From contig NZ_JAIQYZ010000005.1 in NCBI RefSeq assembly GCF_020164495.1, forward strand, positions 1 through 64,000: a stretch of DNA of 64,000 nucleotides, written 5' to 3'. Below the pieces are notes generated by a model. That model ran no database searches. It saw only the letters and a program-made list of their open reading frames with translations, and was not told the origin of the DNA. Below, one piece after another: positions 41,908 through 50,654 of the stretch (its first letter is position 1; each line of letters starts with the position of its first letter). A program made the translations under genes and the position numbers. The DNA is from Psychroflexus lacisalsi (GTDB taxonomy: Bacteria > Bacteroidota > Bacteroidia > Flavobacteriales > Flavobacteriaceae).

Positions 41908-43569
41908 TTATTCTTTTATTGTCATTTTACCATTATCCATATAAAGGAAACGATTACATTTCTTTTTCCAAATTTCTTTAGTACTTATAACTACTAAAGC
42001 CCAAGGTCGGTCTGGTTCTGTAAGAAAATCAATAATTACTTTGGACTCGTCGTCCAGTAAATCCTCTGTGGGGTCTTTTAGAACCAGTAACTTCGGCTTT
42101 GAGGCAACTGCTCTGGCAATCATTATTTTTTTATTAACCGTATAAGGGAGTTGTCTTCCTTCAGAATAAATAATTGTTTCCAAACCTTTATCCTGAGATT
42201 TGACATAATCGCTAAGCTGTAATTTTTTCACCAATAATTGCACATAATTCATAGATATATCTGGATTATTGAGTGTTATATTTTCAAGTATTGTTCCTTC
42301 AAAAGTCCTATTGCTTGGAAAAAAGTGCCCTGCAAAATCTCTAAAATAAGTAAGGTCAACATTTTTCAAATTAAAATCATTTACAAAAATATTACCGTCT
42401 ATATTATCAATAAGCCCCACCAAAACCCTCAGAAGTGATGACTTACCAGAACCAGGCGTCCCGTTTACAAGTATTAAGTCTTCCCGGGTTATTTTGATAT
42501 TTATATTGTTAAGTATGTTCTCTTTACCCAGGGTAAGGTTTATATTTTTGTATTCGAAAATAAAATCTTGCGTTTTATCGAAGGGCTTATTACCTCCTTG
42601 GCGCTCTATTGAAATATCTGTAACCCTTCCAAGTTTTTCTAAACCTGCAAGTAAAGCATAAAGATCTTCGAGACCCTTTATCAATTTTTCTACAGAATTA
42701 ATCATCAAAACAATAATAATTTCTGCAGCTACAAATTGTCCAATATTCATCTGTTGATTGATGACTAAAAGCCCGCCAACGATAAGGAGTGCAGCGGCTA
42801 CAATCACCTTAAAAGCTATCATTTTGAAAAACTGAAACCTTAACACCCGGAAATGTTTTTCTCTGGCGTTCAAATATTTAAGGCTTGTCTCATCGTTTCT
42901 TTGTGAGGCATAAGAAAAACTTTCTGAAACCTTAAACCCTTCAATACTTCTGGCAACTTCTTGGATCCAGTGCGCTGTTTTATACTTAAAACTCGACTCC
43001 ATCAATGATTCTTTTACGCCTTCTTTCAGAGATAATTTAAAGATTAGATAAAAAAGCAGAATCAATAAAAAACCAAAAAAGACAAAGAAAGGATGATAGA
43101 GAGAAAGCAAGACCAATCCAAAAAAGATTTGAATGAAGGCACTGGAAAATTCGATAAGCAGTTTGGGTAATGATTTTTGAATGGTCATCACATCAAAAAA
43201 ACGATTGGCTAATTCTGGAGGATATTCATTTTGCAAGGCAGAGTATTCCATCTTTGGAAATCTGTAAATAAGCTCAAAAGAAGATCTAGCAAAAATTCTC
43301 TGTTGTAAATCTTCACCGATTCTTAGCTGCATATATCTAAGCACTCCGGCAAAAGCAACACTGAATAATACAACACCAGTAAGCAGAATCACCGATGCAT
43401 TAAAGCTGCCACCCACAATTATATTTACAATTGCCTGTATGCCAAGCGGTAAACCAAGCTCTACAAGACCAGCAAAAACGGCATAAAATAAAATTTTAAA
43501 AACGGATTTTCTTTCAAGACTTAACAGTCTCCCTAACCTAATCCATGGGGTTTTAGTATCTATGGCCAT
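41908..43569 (-). CDS. ABC exporter protein with degenerate nucleotide-binding domain
   Basis: A 553-residue protein: an exporter membrane domain with six segments (about 25-310) and an NBD (about 330-553). Walker A is kept (NGTPGSGKSSLL). Other ATPase motifs are altered: the signature position reads SEGRQLPYTVNKK instead of LSGGQ, Walker B reads LLVLKDPTEDL (Lys-Asp instead of Asp-Glu) and the switch His is replaced in VVISTKE. From memory, the same changes are typical of this flavobacterial ABC/HlyD/TolC family. Such NBDs usually bind but poorly hydrolyse ATP unless paired with an active partner, and no partner gene is present here. Confidence 0.9.
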   Translation of the reverse strand: MAIDTKTPWIRLGRLLSLERKSVFKILFYAVFAGLVELGLPLGIQAIVNIIVGGSFNASVILLTGVVLFSVAFAGVLRYMQLRIGEDLQQRIFARSSFELIYRFPKMEYSALQNEYPPELANRFFDVMTIQKSLPKLLIEFSSAFIQIFFGLVLLSLYHPFFVFFGFLLILLFYLIFKLSLKEGVKESLMESSFKYKTAHWIQEVARSIEGFKVSESFSYASQRNDETSLKYLNAREKHFRVLRFQFFKMIAFKVIVAAALLIVGGLLVINQQMNIGQFVAAEIIIVLMINSVEKLIKGLEDLYALLAGLEKLGRVTDISIERQGGNKPFDKTQDFIFEYKNINLTLGKENILNNINIKITREDLILVNGTPGSGKSSLLRVLVGLIDNIDGNIFVNDFNLKNVDLTYFRDFAGHFFPSNRTFEGTILENITLNNPDISMNYVQLLVKKLQLSDYVKSQDKGLETIIYSEGRQLPYTVNKKIMIARAVASKPKLLVLKDPTEDLLDDESKVIIDFLTEPDRPWALVVISTKEIWKKKCNRFLYMDNGKMTIKE

Positions 43570-43572
43570 ATA

Positions 43573-44247
43573 TTAAGACATTAATGTTTTGGTCAGTAAA
43601 TCTTTATAGAATAAATATAGATTATCTTTTGAATGACAGTCGGTTAAGTTATGAAAATGTTCTGATAAGAAGTATTGATTCAACGAACCTTCTGTAATGA
43701 CAGAAGCCAAACTTTTGCAAAAGGAATAATCTGAATTGACCTCGACAATCATCTCAGACAATCGTGAAACTAATCTTTTGTAAATGCTGAAACATCCAGC
43801 TTCATTTTCTTCATCCACAAATTTGTGGTGATAAGCCTTTACGAATTCTGAATTGAGAATGTGTCTCAACTTTTGTCCTTCAATTTCAAAAGAAGTGCAT
43901 TTTGTTTGCGGCGTACTAAATAAAGTTTCTACGGCTTTTAGTAATTTTTCTAAGCCGTCAGACACGTTATTAGTCTGTACTACCATCTGAAATTCCATAA
44001 TCCCCCAATAAAGGGACGAAATGTATAAAAGAAGGCGATGCTTGTTTTCAAAATATCTGTAAATCGAGCTTTCAGTAGAACCAATTTCCTTTGCTAATTT
44101 TTTGAAATTAAACTCTTCAATTCCATGAGCATCAATAAGATCGATGCTCGATTTTACAATATTGATACCCAATAGAGAACTCTCAGGATCCTTTAGATAT
44201 AGAGATGAATTGATATCCACTCTAAGATTAGATAGTAAATTATGCAT
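43573..44247 (-). CDS. TetR-family transcriptional regulator
   Basis: A 224-residue regulator. The N-terminal helix-turn-helix is IVKSSIDLIDAHGIEEFNFK followed by LAKEIGSTESSIYRYFENK (about residues 28-68). The C-terminal ligand domain has no recognisable signature. It starts the operon and ends 3 bp before the ABC exporter gene, so it most likely represses its own exporter in response to a compound that the exporter removes. The ligand is unknown. Confidence 0.92.
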   Translation of the reverse strand: MHNLLSNLRVDINSSLYLKDPESSLLGINIVKSSIDLIDAHGIEEFNFKKLAKEIGSTESSIYRYFENKHRLLLYISSLYWGIMEFQMVVQTNNVSDGLEKLLKAVETLFSTPQTKCTSFEIEGQKLRHILNSEFVKAYHHKFVDEENEAGCFSIYKRLVSRLSEMIVEVNSDYSFCKSLASVITEGSLNQYFLSEHFHNLTDCHSKDNLYLFYKDLLTKTLMS

Positions 44248-44411
44248 AAATCAAAATTGAAATCGCAAATATAATAGTAATACTATCATTTAATACTACC
44301 TCAAAACCTTAAATATTTCTTTAGACTATTTAATTAAATGTTAATTTTGTTAAAGTATCTAATTTTACATGAACCTTAGAATGTTATAAATTAGCTCTTA
44401 TTTAATATAAA

Positions 44412-45368
44412 ATGAAAATCAGATTAAGATTAAAGTCAAGGCCTAAACGCTTTCCACACAGAACAGAAAAATGTTTAAACTGTGAGAAAAAACTGGATAT
44501 TTCCGATCAATTTTGCTCGTACTGTGGTCAAAAAAACTCCTCTAAAGCCTTAAATCTTAAAGAACTTTTGATGGAATTCTTCTCGGGACTAATTTCTTAC
44601 GATTCACGTTTTAGAAAAACCATCAGTGCATTGATTTTTAGACCCGGAAAATTAAGTAGAGAATATATCATTGGAAAGCGTATAGGCTACGTCAATCCTT
44701 TTAGATTCTTTATAAGCATAGCGATCGTTTTCTTTCTTGTTGTAAGCTGGATCAATCGTGATGAACTTAAAGAGGCAAAAGTCTTAACTGTCGAAGAAAG
44801 TGAACAAAACTCAGATATATTCAAAAGTGGATTGTGGTTTGACGAAAACTCAGGAGCCTCAAAAATTACAGATTATATAAAAGAACATCCAAATGCTAAA
44901 TATTCTGAAGCGATGAAATCTTTAGCACTGGAAGAAACTCTGGTGAACAGATTAAAATTTGACTTCATATTTGGTTACAATAGACTTGTAGACAATCCTG
45001 CAGGATTTATCAACTTTCTTCTCCCAAAGTTACCGTTCTTTCTTTTCTTCTTCATCCCAATCTACACACTTTCAAGCACCTTAATTTATTTCAGAAGAAA
45101 AATTCCCTATACACATCATCTTATTTTCAATTACAACCAACAGGCTGTTTTTTTAATTCTGTTATTTCTAGCCTTTATAATTGACTTCATCCCTGTCAAA
45201 ATTTGGCTATTAGTTTATGTGTTCTACCTGTATAAATCCATGAGAAAATTTTATTCACAAGGAAGATTTAAAACTATTTTCAAGCAAATCATAATAATGA
45301 GTTTCTATTTAATAAGTAGTATTTTGGTCTTAACCAGCTTATCATTTTTGAGCATTATCTTTTTTTGA
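44412..45368 (+). CDS. DUF3667 membrane protein with N-terminal zinc ribbon
   Basis: A 318-residue protein. An N-terminal zinc ribbon (CLNCEKKL, then FCSYCGQKN, about residues 20-41) is followed by the conserved DUF3667 block (LNLKELLMEFFSGLISYDSR, then KTISALIFRPGKLSREYI GKR-like). About four to five membrane segments follow. The function is unknown. Its last 27 bp overlap the convergent arsenate reductase-like gene. Confidence 0.88.
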   Translation: MKIRLRLKSRPKRFPHRTEKCLNCEKKLDISDQFCSYCGQKNSSKALNLKELLMEFFSGLISYDSRFRKTISALIFRPGKLSREYIIGKRIGYVNPFRFFISIAIVFFLVVSWINRDELKEAKVLTVEESEQNSDIFKSGLWFDENSGASKITDYIKEHPNAKYSEAMKSLALEETLVNRLKFDFIFGYNRLVDNPAGFINFLLPKLPFFLFFFIPIYTLSSTLIYFRRKIPYTHHLIFNYNQQAVFLILLFLAFIIDFIPVKIWLLVYVFYLYKSMRKFYSQGRFKTIFKQIIIMSFYLISSILVLTSLSFLSIIFF

Positions 45369-45980
45369 ACCTGACAAAGACATCATATAGAAAACTTCTC
45401 GCCTGATTTCCAAAGCACGTTCCAGGTATTTTACATCCTTTAGCTGGGTAGTATCAAACAATTTTGGATCTTCATAAGGTGTAGCAAATCTGGATAAAGC
45501 TTCAGGGATAAACGGGCAATTTTCGTCTACATGAGAAGAGGTCATGATCGCCAAAAAATCTTTATTTGGGTTCTCAGAATCATCATAAACTTTAGAAAAA
45601 CAAGTTGTAGATTTTTGTTTTCCAAACTTTACGTCATGTTTGGGATTCGCTTCAGATGTAGTTGTACTTACTTCAAATCCCATCGATTTTAATGCAGTTA
45701 CCGAATTGGGATGAAGTGCAGTCACTTCGGTCCCACCAGAAAACGCTTCAATTTTTGAGGAAAGTCCATAAAATTCTGCAGCAACATTGACCCAAACCTG
45801 CCCAAAATGACTGCGCCTGGAATTGTGAGTACAGATATAGATGAGTTTAGCTTTCCTTCTAGAGTCAATTTCAGAAGCTATCATTGCAGCTATACTTTTC
45901 AAAATTTCCTTTCTTTCTTTTGAAATTAAATCGCATTCACTTTCAAATATTCTACAAAGCTTTTCAATTTTTGGAAACAT
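45342..45980 (-). CDS. Low-molecular-weight phosphatase-type arsenate reductase
   Basis: A 212-residue protein with the active-site loop CTHNSRRSH (CX5R, about residue 50), a later Cys in FSKVYDD context and DENCPFIPEA. It belongs to the LMW-PTPase fold and to the version found in Bacteroidota ars operons, where it reduces arsenate to arsenite for the ACR3 pump. It is the last gene of the arsR-DUF6428-ACR3 operon, 35 bp after the pump gene. A phosphotyrosine phosphatase role cannot be excluded by sequence alone, but the context favours arsenate. Confidence 0.88.
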   Translation of the reverse strand: MFPKIEKLCRIFESECDLISKERKEILKSIAAMIASEIDSRRKAKLIYICTHNSRRSHFGQVWVNVAAEFYGLSSKIEAFSGGTEVTALHPNSVTALKSMGFEVSTTTSEANPKHDVKFGKQKSTTCFSKVYDDSENPNKDFLAIMTSSHVDENCPFIPEALSRFATPYEDPKLFDTTQLKDVKYLERALEIRREVFYMMSLSGSKKDNAQK

Positions 45981-46015
45981 GAATTATGATGTTTGGTGGT
46001 GAATACAATTAAAGA

Positions 46016-47026
46016 TCAATATCTCCATTTATTAGCAATTGCCACTAAAGACAACATCACTGGCACTTCGATAAGAATACCAACCACCGTTGCCAATGAC
46101 GCGCCGGAATTTAATCCGAATAACGAAATCGCTACGGCAACCGCCAGTTCAAAAAAGTTACTGGCACCAATCATGGCCGATGGAGCACAAACATTATGTT
46201 TCAGTTTTAAATATTGACCGATAAACCAGGTAACAAAAAAGATAAAATAAGTTTGTATCGTCAGCGGTACTGCAATCAATAAAATATCAAAAGGGTTATT
46301 GATGATTTTATCACCCTGAAATGCAAATAAAAGCACCAAGGTGGTAATCAGGGCAATCATTGAAACTGGTTTCAGTTTGGCCAAGAATACAGAATTGAAC
46401 CATTTCAAACCGTGTTTTTTAATCAAATATTTATTGGAGACGTAGCCGGCTGTCAGAGGAATTACCACGAAAATCAGCACTGAATAAATCAAAGTGTCAT
46501 ATGGGATTTCAATATCTGTAACGCCCAGAAGCAATCTTACTATAGGAATAAACAACACAAGCAATATTAAGTCGTTCAAAGACACCTGAACGAGTGTGTA
46601 GTTTGCATCACCTTTAGTCAGGTAAGACCACACAAATACCATCGCTGTACAAGGCGCTGCTCCAAGAATAATTGCACCGGCAATATATTGCTGAGCATCT
46701 TCGGGATTGAGATAAGCGCTAAAAATCTGGTCTAAGAATAACCAGGCAAAAAAGGCCATGGTAAATGGCTTTATCAGCCAATTGATCACTAAAGTTAAAC
46801 CCAACCCTTTGCTATTTTTGGTCACATCTTTTATCGACGAAAAATCGATCTGTACCATCATAGGGTAGATCATCATCCAAACCAAAATTGCGACAGGAAT
46901 GTTGACTTTTGCCACTTCCAACTGACTTAAAAACTCGATTGAGTCTCCAAATAATCTACCGATTGCAATTCCTACTATTATGGCAATAGCGACCCAAAGT
47001 GTCAGATACCTTTCAAACTTTCCCAT
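46016..47026 (-). CDS. arsB: ACR3-family arsenite efflux pump
   Basis: A 336-residue protein with ten membrane segments. The family-defining cysteine lies in GAAPCTAMVFVWSYL (about residue 125), and the C-terminal NFFELAVAVAISLFG block is intact. ACR3 pumps export arsenite with the proton gradient. It sits in an ars operon between the DUF6428-like gene and the reductase. The symbol arsB is commonly used, though ACR3 is a different family from E. coli ArsB. Confidence 0.95.
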   Translation of the reverse strand: MGKFERYLTLWVAIAIIVGIAIGRLFGDSIEFLSQLEVAKVNIPVAILVWMMIYPMMVQIDFSSIKDVTKNSKGLGLTLVINWLIKPFTMAFFAWLFLDQIFSAYLNPEDAQQYIAGAIILGAAPCTAMVFVWSYLTKGDANYTLVQVSLNDLILLVLFIPIVRLLLGVTDIEIPYDTLIYSVLIFVVIPLTAGYVSNKYLIKKHGLKWFNSVFLAKLKPVSMIALITTLVLLFAFQGDKIINNPFDILLIAVPLTIQTYFIFFVTWFIGQYLKLKHNVCAPSAMIGASNFFELAVAVAISLFGLNSGASLATVVGILIEVPVMLSLVAIANKWRY

Positions 47027-47056
47027 GACTTAAACTTCTATCTTTTCAATATGGAA

Positions 47057-47509
47057 TTAGCAACAGCCAGAGTTTGGAGCACATGCTGAACTTGGCTCTT
47101 CAATTTGCGGCTCCGGAACCCCACATTTATCTTTGGCTAAACAATCGGTGAGTGTACTTGCCAATTGAAACTTACCATCACTAAAATCTAAATGGTACTT
47201 ACCAATAGTATCGCCTTGATATTCTACCTCAACCTCCAACCTATCGTCTATAAACAATTTCTTTTCTGACAGCTGAATGATGTTTTTAAGTTTCTTTGGT
47301 TGCAATCTGTGATCAACGTCATCGGCATTCCACAACTGGAAATTCACTACTTTCTCATGCCTCATCGTACCTCCACAGTCAATAAAATCTTTTGTCACCT
47401 GACCTACTTCTGTCACATGAAAGTGAGCTGGTACAATGTTCCCATTTGGTAATTGAAATTGTAAGGAATCCACTTCTGCTAAATGTTCTTTTACTTGTTT
47501 AAGTGTCAT
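47057..47509 (-). CDS. DUF6428-like cysteine-rich protein of the ars operon
   Basis: A 150-residue cytoplasmic protein. It has a compact N-terminal domain (about 1-120; HFHVTEVGQVTKDFIDCGG and VNFQLWNADDVDHRL) and a Cys-rich tail (DCLAKDKCG, then SSACAPNSGCC). To my knowledge this matches DUF6428, a small family seen in Bacteroidota arsenic operons without an assigned biochemical role. The clustered cysteines suggest binding of As(III) or another thiophilic metal, possibly as a chaperone for the pump encoded 30 bp downstream; this is inference. Confidence 0.75.
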   Translation of the reverse strand: MTLKQVKEHLAEVDSLQFQLPNGNIVPAHFHVTEVGQVTKDFIDCGGTMRHEKVVNFQLWNADDVDHRLQPKKLKNIIQLSEKKLFIDDRLEVEVEYQGDTIGKYHLDFSDGKFQLASTLTDCLAKDKCGVPEPQIEEPSSACAPNSGCC

Positions 47510-47535
47510 AATTATACTTTTAAATAATGCTTTAT

Positions 47536-47585
47536 TTTTCTTTGCGTTCTTCGCATATTGACTTTGCGTTTCTTTGCGTGAAATT
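47536..47585. repeat. CTTTGCG-rich dispersed repeat inside the ars operon
   Basis: CTTTGCGTTCTTCGCATATT is followed by ACTTTGCGTTTCTTTGCGTG. Related scraps (CCGCAAAGACACAAA) occur near 18960. Such tracts are common dispersed repeats in Bacteroidota. It sits between arsR and the DUF6428-like gene, so it is transcribed with the operon. Confidence 0.5.
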
Positions 47586-47607
47586 TTAGGAATAATGATT
47601 TAAAATA

Positions 47608-47937
47608 CTAACAACAATCTTTTGGGTTAGGATAGCGATCGAAAAGCTCGTTAAAAATCATTTTCATCTCGTACCATTTTTCTTCATTGATGCAGTAGCA
47701 AACCGAAGTGCCTTCTATGTTCCCTTTAATGATGTCTACGTTTTTCAACTCCTTCAAATGCTGGCTGATGGTCGATTGAGCTAAACCCAATTCTTCTACT
47801 AAATCTCCGCAGATGCAAGAATTAGATTTCAATAAAAATTCTAGAATTGCTAAGCGGGCGGGGTGCCCGAAGACCTTAGCTACCTGTGCGAATCCATTTT
47901 GTTTTTCAGTAAAGAGGTCTGATCTAGTAACTCCCAT
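47608..47937 (-). CDS. arsR: ArsR-family repressor
   Basis: A 109-residue winged-helix regulator. The start is the ATG at 47937 (MGVTRSDLF); an upstream in-frame start at 48018 would translate through the operator and is rejected. The metal-site cysteines are in NSCICGDLVEEL (CxC of the alpha-3 type), with further cysteines at the C-terminus (KDCC). The recognition helix is LAQSTISQHLKEL. It should repress the ars operon and release on arsenite. A clear operator overlaps the start region. Confidence 0.95.
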   Translation of the reverse strand: MGVTRSDLFTEKQNGFAQVAKVFGHPARLAILEFLLKSNSCICGDLVEELGLAQSTISQHLKELKNVDIIKGNIEGTSVCYCINEEKWYEMKMIFNELFDRYPNPKDCC

Positions 47938-47969
47938 ATCGTAATATTTATATATTGCAATATTACGAT
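47938..47969. promoter_or_regulatory. ArsR operator
   Basis: ATCGTAATATT (47938-47948) and AATATTACGAT (47959-47969) form a perfect 11-bp inverted repeat with a 10-bp spacer. A second perfect palindrome, ATATTGCAATAT (47952-47963), lies inside it. It starts immediately upstream of the arsR ATG, where binding would block the operon promoter. Confidence 0.8.
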
Positions 47970-48039
47970 TAATAAGTAAATTTTTAAAAATTGAGCAATT
48001 TATTTTCAACTTCTTCAATAGTTAAAAGTCCTAAGGCTG

Positions 48040-48047
48040 TACATTTG
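48040..48047 (+). promoter_or_regulatory. Promoter of the DUF5916 gene, -7 box TAcaTTTG
   Basis: An exact TAnnTTTG match 22 bp before the ATG at 48070. It lies 70 bp from the ArsR operator and is divergent, so co-regulation is possible but not shown. Confidence 0.55.
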
Positions 48048-48069
48048 AATTTTTGAAATTAGACTCCTT

Positions 48070-50502
48070 ATGGTTGGACGCTACGTCTGTTTATTACTTT
48101 ACTTTTTTATAAGTTTTGGTTGGGCTCAACAAAAAAAACAATATTCGATTTTGAGACAAGAGGCATCTGCAGAAATTGATGGTGTTTTAAGTGATGAGGT
48201 TTGGCAGAACCTTGATGTCGCTTCAGATTTCATGCAATTCACGCCTAATCTAAACCTTGCAGCAACACCAGATCGCAAGACGGAAGTAAAGCTGTATTAT
48301 AATAATGAAGGTGTTTTTGTTTCGGCAAAGCTGTATGACGACCCAGCTAAAATCATGAGTCAAAATACCATCCGGGATGAGTTTGGACAAACCGATTATT
48401 TCACGCTGGTTTTAAACCCCAACAATGATGCGCAAAACGATACCCAGTTTATAGTTTTCAGCTCAGGAACTCAAGCCGACGCCTTGTCTTCACCAAGTAT
48501 AGGTCAGGATTTTGGATGGAATGCCGTTTGGGAAAGTGCTGTAAAGAAAACGTCTTTTGGCTGGCAATTGGAAATGAAAATTCCCTATAGAACACTTAGA
48601 TTTCCAAAGACAGATATTCAAACCTGGGGTGTTCAATTCCGAAGATATTTTAGAAGAGAACGCTCTGAATATGCCTGGAATCCTATCGATAGAACCAAGG
48701 GTTATGAAGGTCTTTATCATGGAAAATTGCTGGGTATAAAAGACTTAGCACCGCCATTGCGATTGAATTTGTATCCCTTCACAACAGGTATCGTCAACAC
48801 CGTTGGTGATAAAACTTCTACAGATTTCAAACTGGGTATGGATCTTAAGTATGGTATTACAGATAACCTCACTTTAGATGCTACGCTTATCCCCGATTTT
48901 AGTCAAGCCAGATTTGATGACGTGGTACTGAATCTTGGCCCTTTCGAACAAACTTTCGCCGAGCAGCGTCAATTTTTTACCGAGGGAATTGATCTTTTTA
49001 CCAAAGGAAATCTGTTCTTTTCCAGACGAGTGGGGAGTGCTCCAACAGGAAGTGCAGAGTTAAACGAAAATGAAACTTTAATAGACCGTCCAAGTGAGGT
49101 AAGCCTCATCAATGCCTTAAAAATGTCTGGTAGATTAAAAAGTGGTCTTGGAGTTGGCGTCTTTAATGCCGTAACAGAATCTACTAAAGCAACAGTTCTG
49201 GGCACCTTTGGAAACAGGGAGAGGCAAGTTGAGGTAGAACCCCTTTCCAACTATAATATACTGGTCGTTGACCAGCAGTTTAATAGAAATTCTTCAGTGA
49301 GTTTAATCAACACCAATGTGACCCGTTCTGGTAGTTTTAGAGATGCGAAAGTGACCGGAGCTTTGTTTAACCTTATCAATAACAGCAATTCCTATAGTCT
49401 GGCTGGGGAGTTTAAGATGAGTCACATTAACGAAGCAGCAGAGAATACAACAGGCTTTAGTTCAGCGCTAGAAGTAGCCAAAATTAGTAATCAATACCAG
49501 TTTGCTTTAGGCCATACTTATGCGGATGAAAAATATGATATCAATGACCTTGGTCTACTGCTGAGAAACAACTTTAATAATTTCTCTGCCAATGCTTCCT
49601 ATAGGATATTTGAACCTACTGATAATTTTCAAAGTTATAACATCAGCTTTTCTTCACAATATAAACAATTAGCTTCACCAAATACTTATACGGGCTTAGA
49701 ACTAGAAGCCAGTTTAAGGATTAATTCTCTAAAGCTCGATACCTATGGTTTTGATATAGCTATGGAGCCTGGTAGACAATTCGATTACTTTGAGCCAAGA
49801 GTCGATGGTCGATTTTTCATTTACGAGAACTTCACCAGCTTTGGAGGTTTTCTGTCTTCAAATTACAACAGGACATTTGCTATTGACATCAGAAGTAATG
49901 TAAATACTTTTTTTGAAAGCGGAAGAGAGTCTTATGCATATAATGTGAATATTGAACCCAGAGTGCGGTTCAATGACTACTTTTTTATGGTTTATAGTTT
50001 TACTTTCGATAACCGCATCAACGACAGAGGATTCGCAAGTTTTCTAGAGGAAGAACCGATTTTTGGAGAACGGGACAGAGAAATTTTAACCAATAGTATT
50101 TCTGCCAATTACAATTTCAATCCTTTCCATGGCCTGAAATTACAACTGCGTCATTACTGGGATACAGTTTTATACGATGATTTTATGTATAATTTGAACC
50201 TTAATGGAAGGCTCTCTGAAAATCGAAATCTTCCAAAGGCTGATTTACCCAACAGTCCAGATATTAATTTCAGCACCTGGAATCTCGATTTGAATTACTC
50301 ATGGCAATTTGCTCCGGGGAGTTTTCTGACAGCTTTATATAGAAATCAATTGTTTACAAATAATGATCAGGCGCAAAACAATTTTGAAACCACCTTCACC
50401 AATTTATTTCAACAAGATATACAGCATACGGTTTCAGTTAGATTACAATACTTCTTCGATGTAAATACGGTAAGTTCTATTTTCACTTCTGAAAAAGGCT
50501 AA
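48070..50502 (+). CDS. DUF5916 outer-membrane protein with CBM9-like N-terminal domain
   Basis: An 810-residue protein with a signal peptide (ending FGWAQQ, about residue 20). Residues about 30-220 are a family 9 carbohydrate-binding-module-like domain (EIDGVLSDEVWQ, then VFVSAKLYDDP and WQLEMKIPYRTLRF). The rest is DUF5916, a beta-barrel-like region (FNPFHGLKLQLRHYWD, and an end at HTVSVRLQYFFDVNTV). Such proteins are common in Bacteroidota and lie in the outer membrane; ligand and role are unknown. It is divergent from arsR and probably not part of arsenic resistance. Confidence 0.85.
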   Translation: MVGRYVCLLLYFFISFGWAQQKKQYSILRQEASAEIDGVLSDEVWQNLDVASDFMQFTPNLNLAATPDRKTEVKLYYNNEGVFVSAKLYDDPAKIMSQNTIRDEFGQTDYFTLVLNPNNDAQNDTQFIVFSSGTQADALSSPSIGQDFGWNAVWESAVKKTSFGWQLEMKIPYRTLRFPKTDIQTWGVQFRRYFRRERSEYAWNPIDRTKGYEGLYHGKLLGIKDLAPPLRLNLYPFTTGIVNTVGDKTSTDFKLGMDLKYGITDNLTLDATLIPDFSQARFDDVVLNLGPFEQTFAEQRQFFTEGIDLFTKGNLFFSRRVGSAPTGSAELNENETLIDRPSEVSLINALKMSGRLKSGLGVGVFNAVTESTKATVLGTFGNRERQVEVEPLSNYNILVVDQQFNRNSSVSLINTNVTRSGSFRDAKVTGALFNLINNSNSYSLAGEFKMSHINEAAENTTGFSSALEVAKISNQYQFALGHTYADEKYDINDLGLLLRNNFNNFSANASYRIFEPTDNFQSYNISFSSQYKQLASPNTYTGLELEASLRINSLKLDTYGFDIAMEPGRQFDYFEPRVDGRFFIYENFTSFGGFLSSNYNRTFAIDIRSNVNTFFESGRESYAYNVNIEPRVRFNDYFFMVYSFTFDNRINDRGFASFLEEEPIFGERDREILTNSISANYNFNPFHGLKLQLRHYWDTVLYDDFMYNLNLNGRLSENRNLPKADLPNSPDINFSTWNLDLNYSWQFAPGSFLTALYRNQLFTNNDQAQNNFETTFTNLFQQDIQHTVSVRLQYFFDVNTVSSIFTSEKG

Positions 50503-50654
50503 ATGATTTTAAATTTCATTTATTCGTGTAATCCAATAATGGTTAAAACTATTTCTTTACACATTCTTTATTTTGGAGCTCAAAATCAATCGTTTTAACG
50601 GTTTCAAATTTGTATTTAATTTTAATGTGGGCTATTTATTGGTTCCAAAAAAAT

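Noticed and set aside
47938..48018. Upstream start for arsR
   Set aside because: It would translate through the operator, and the extra 27 residues do not resemble ArsR proteins.
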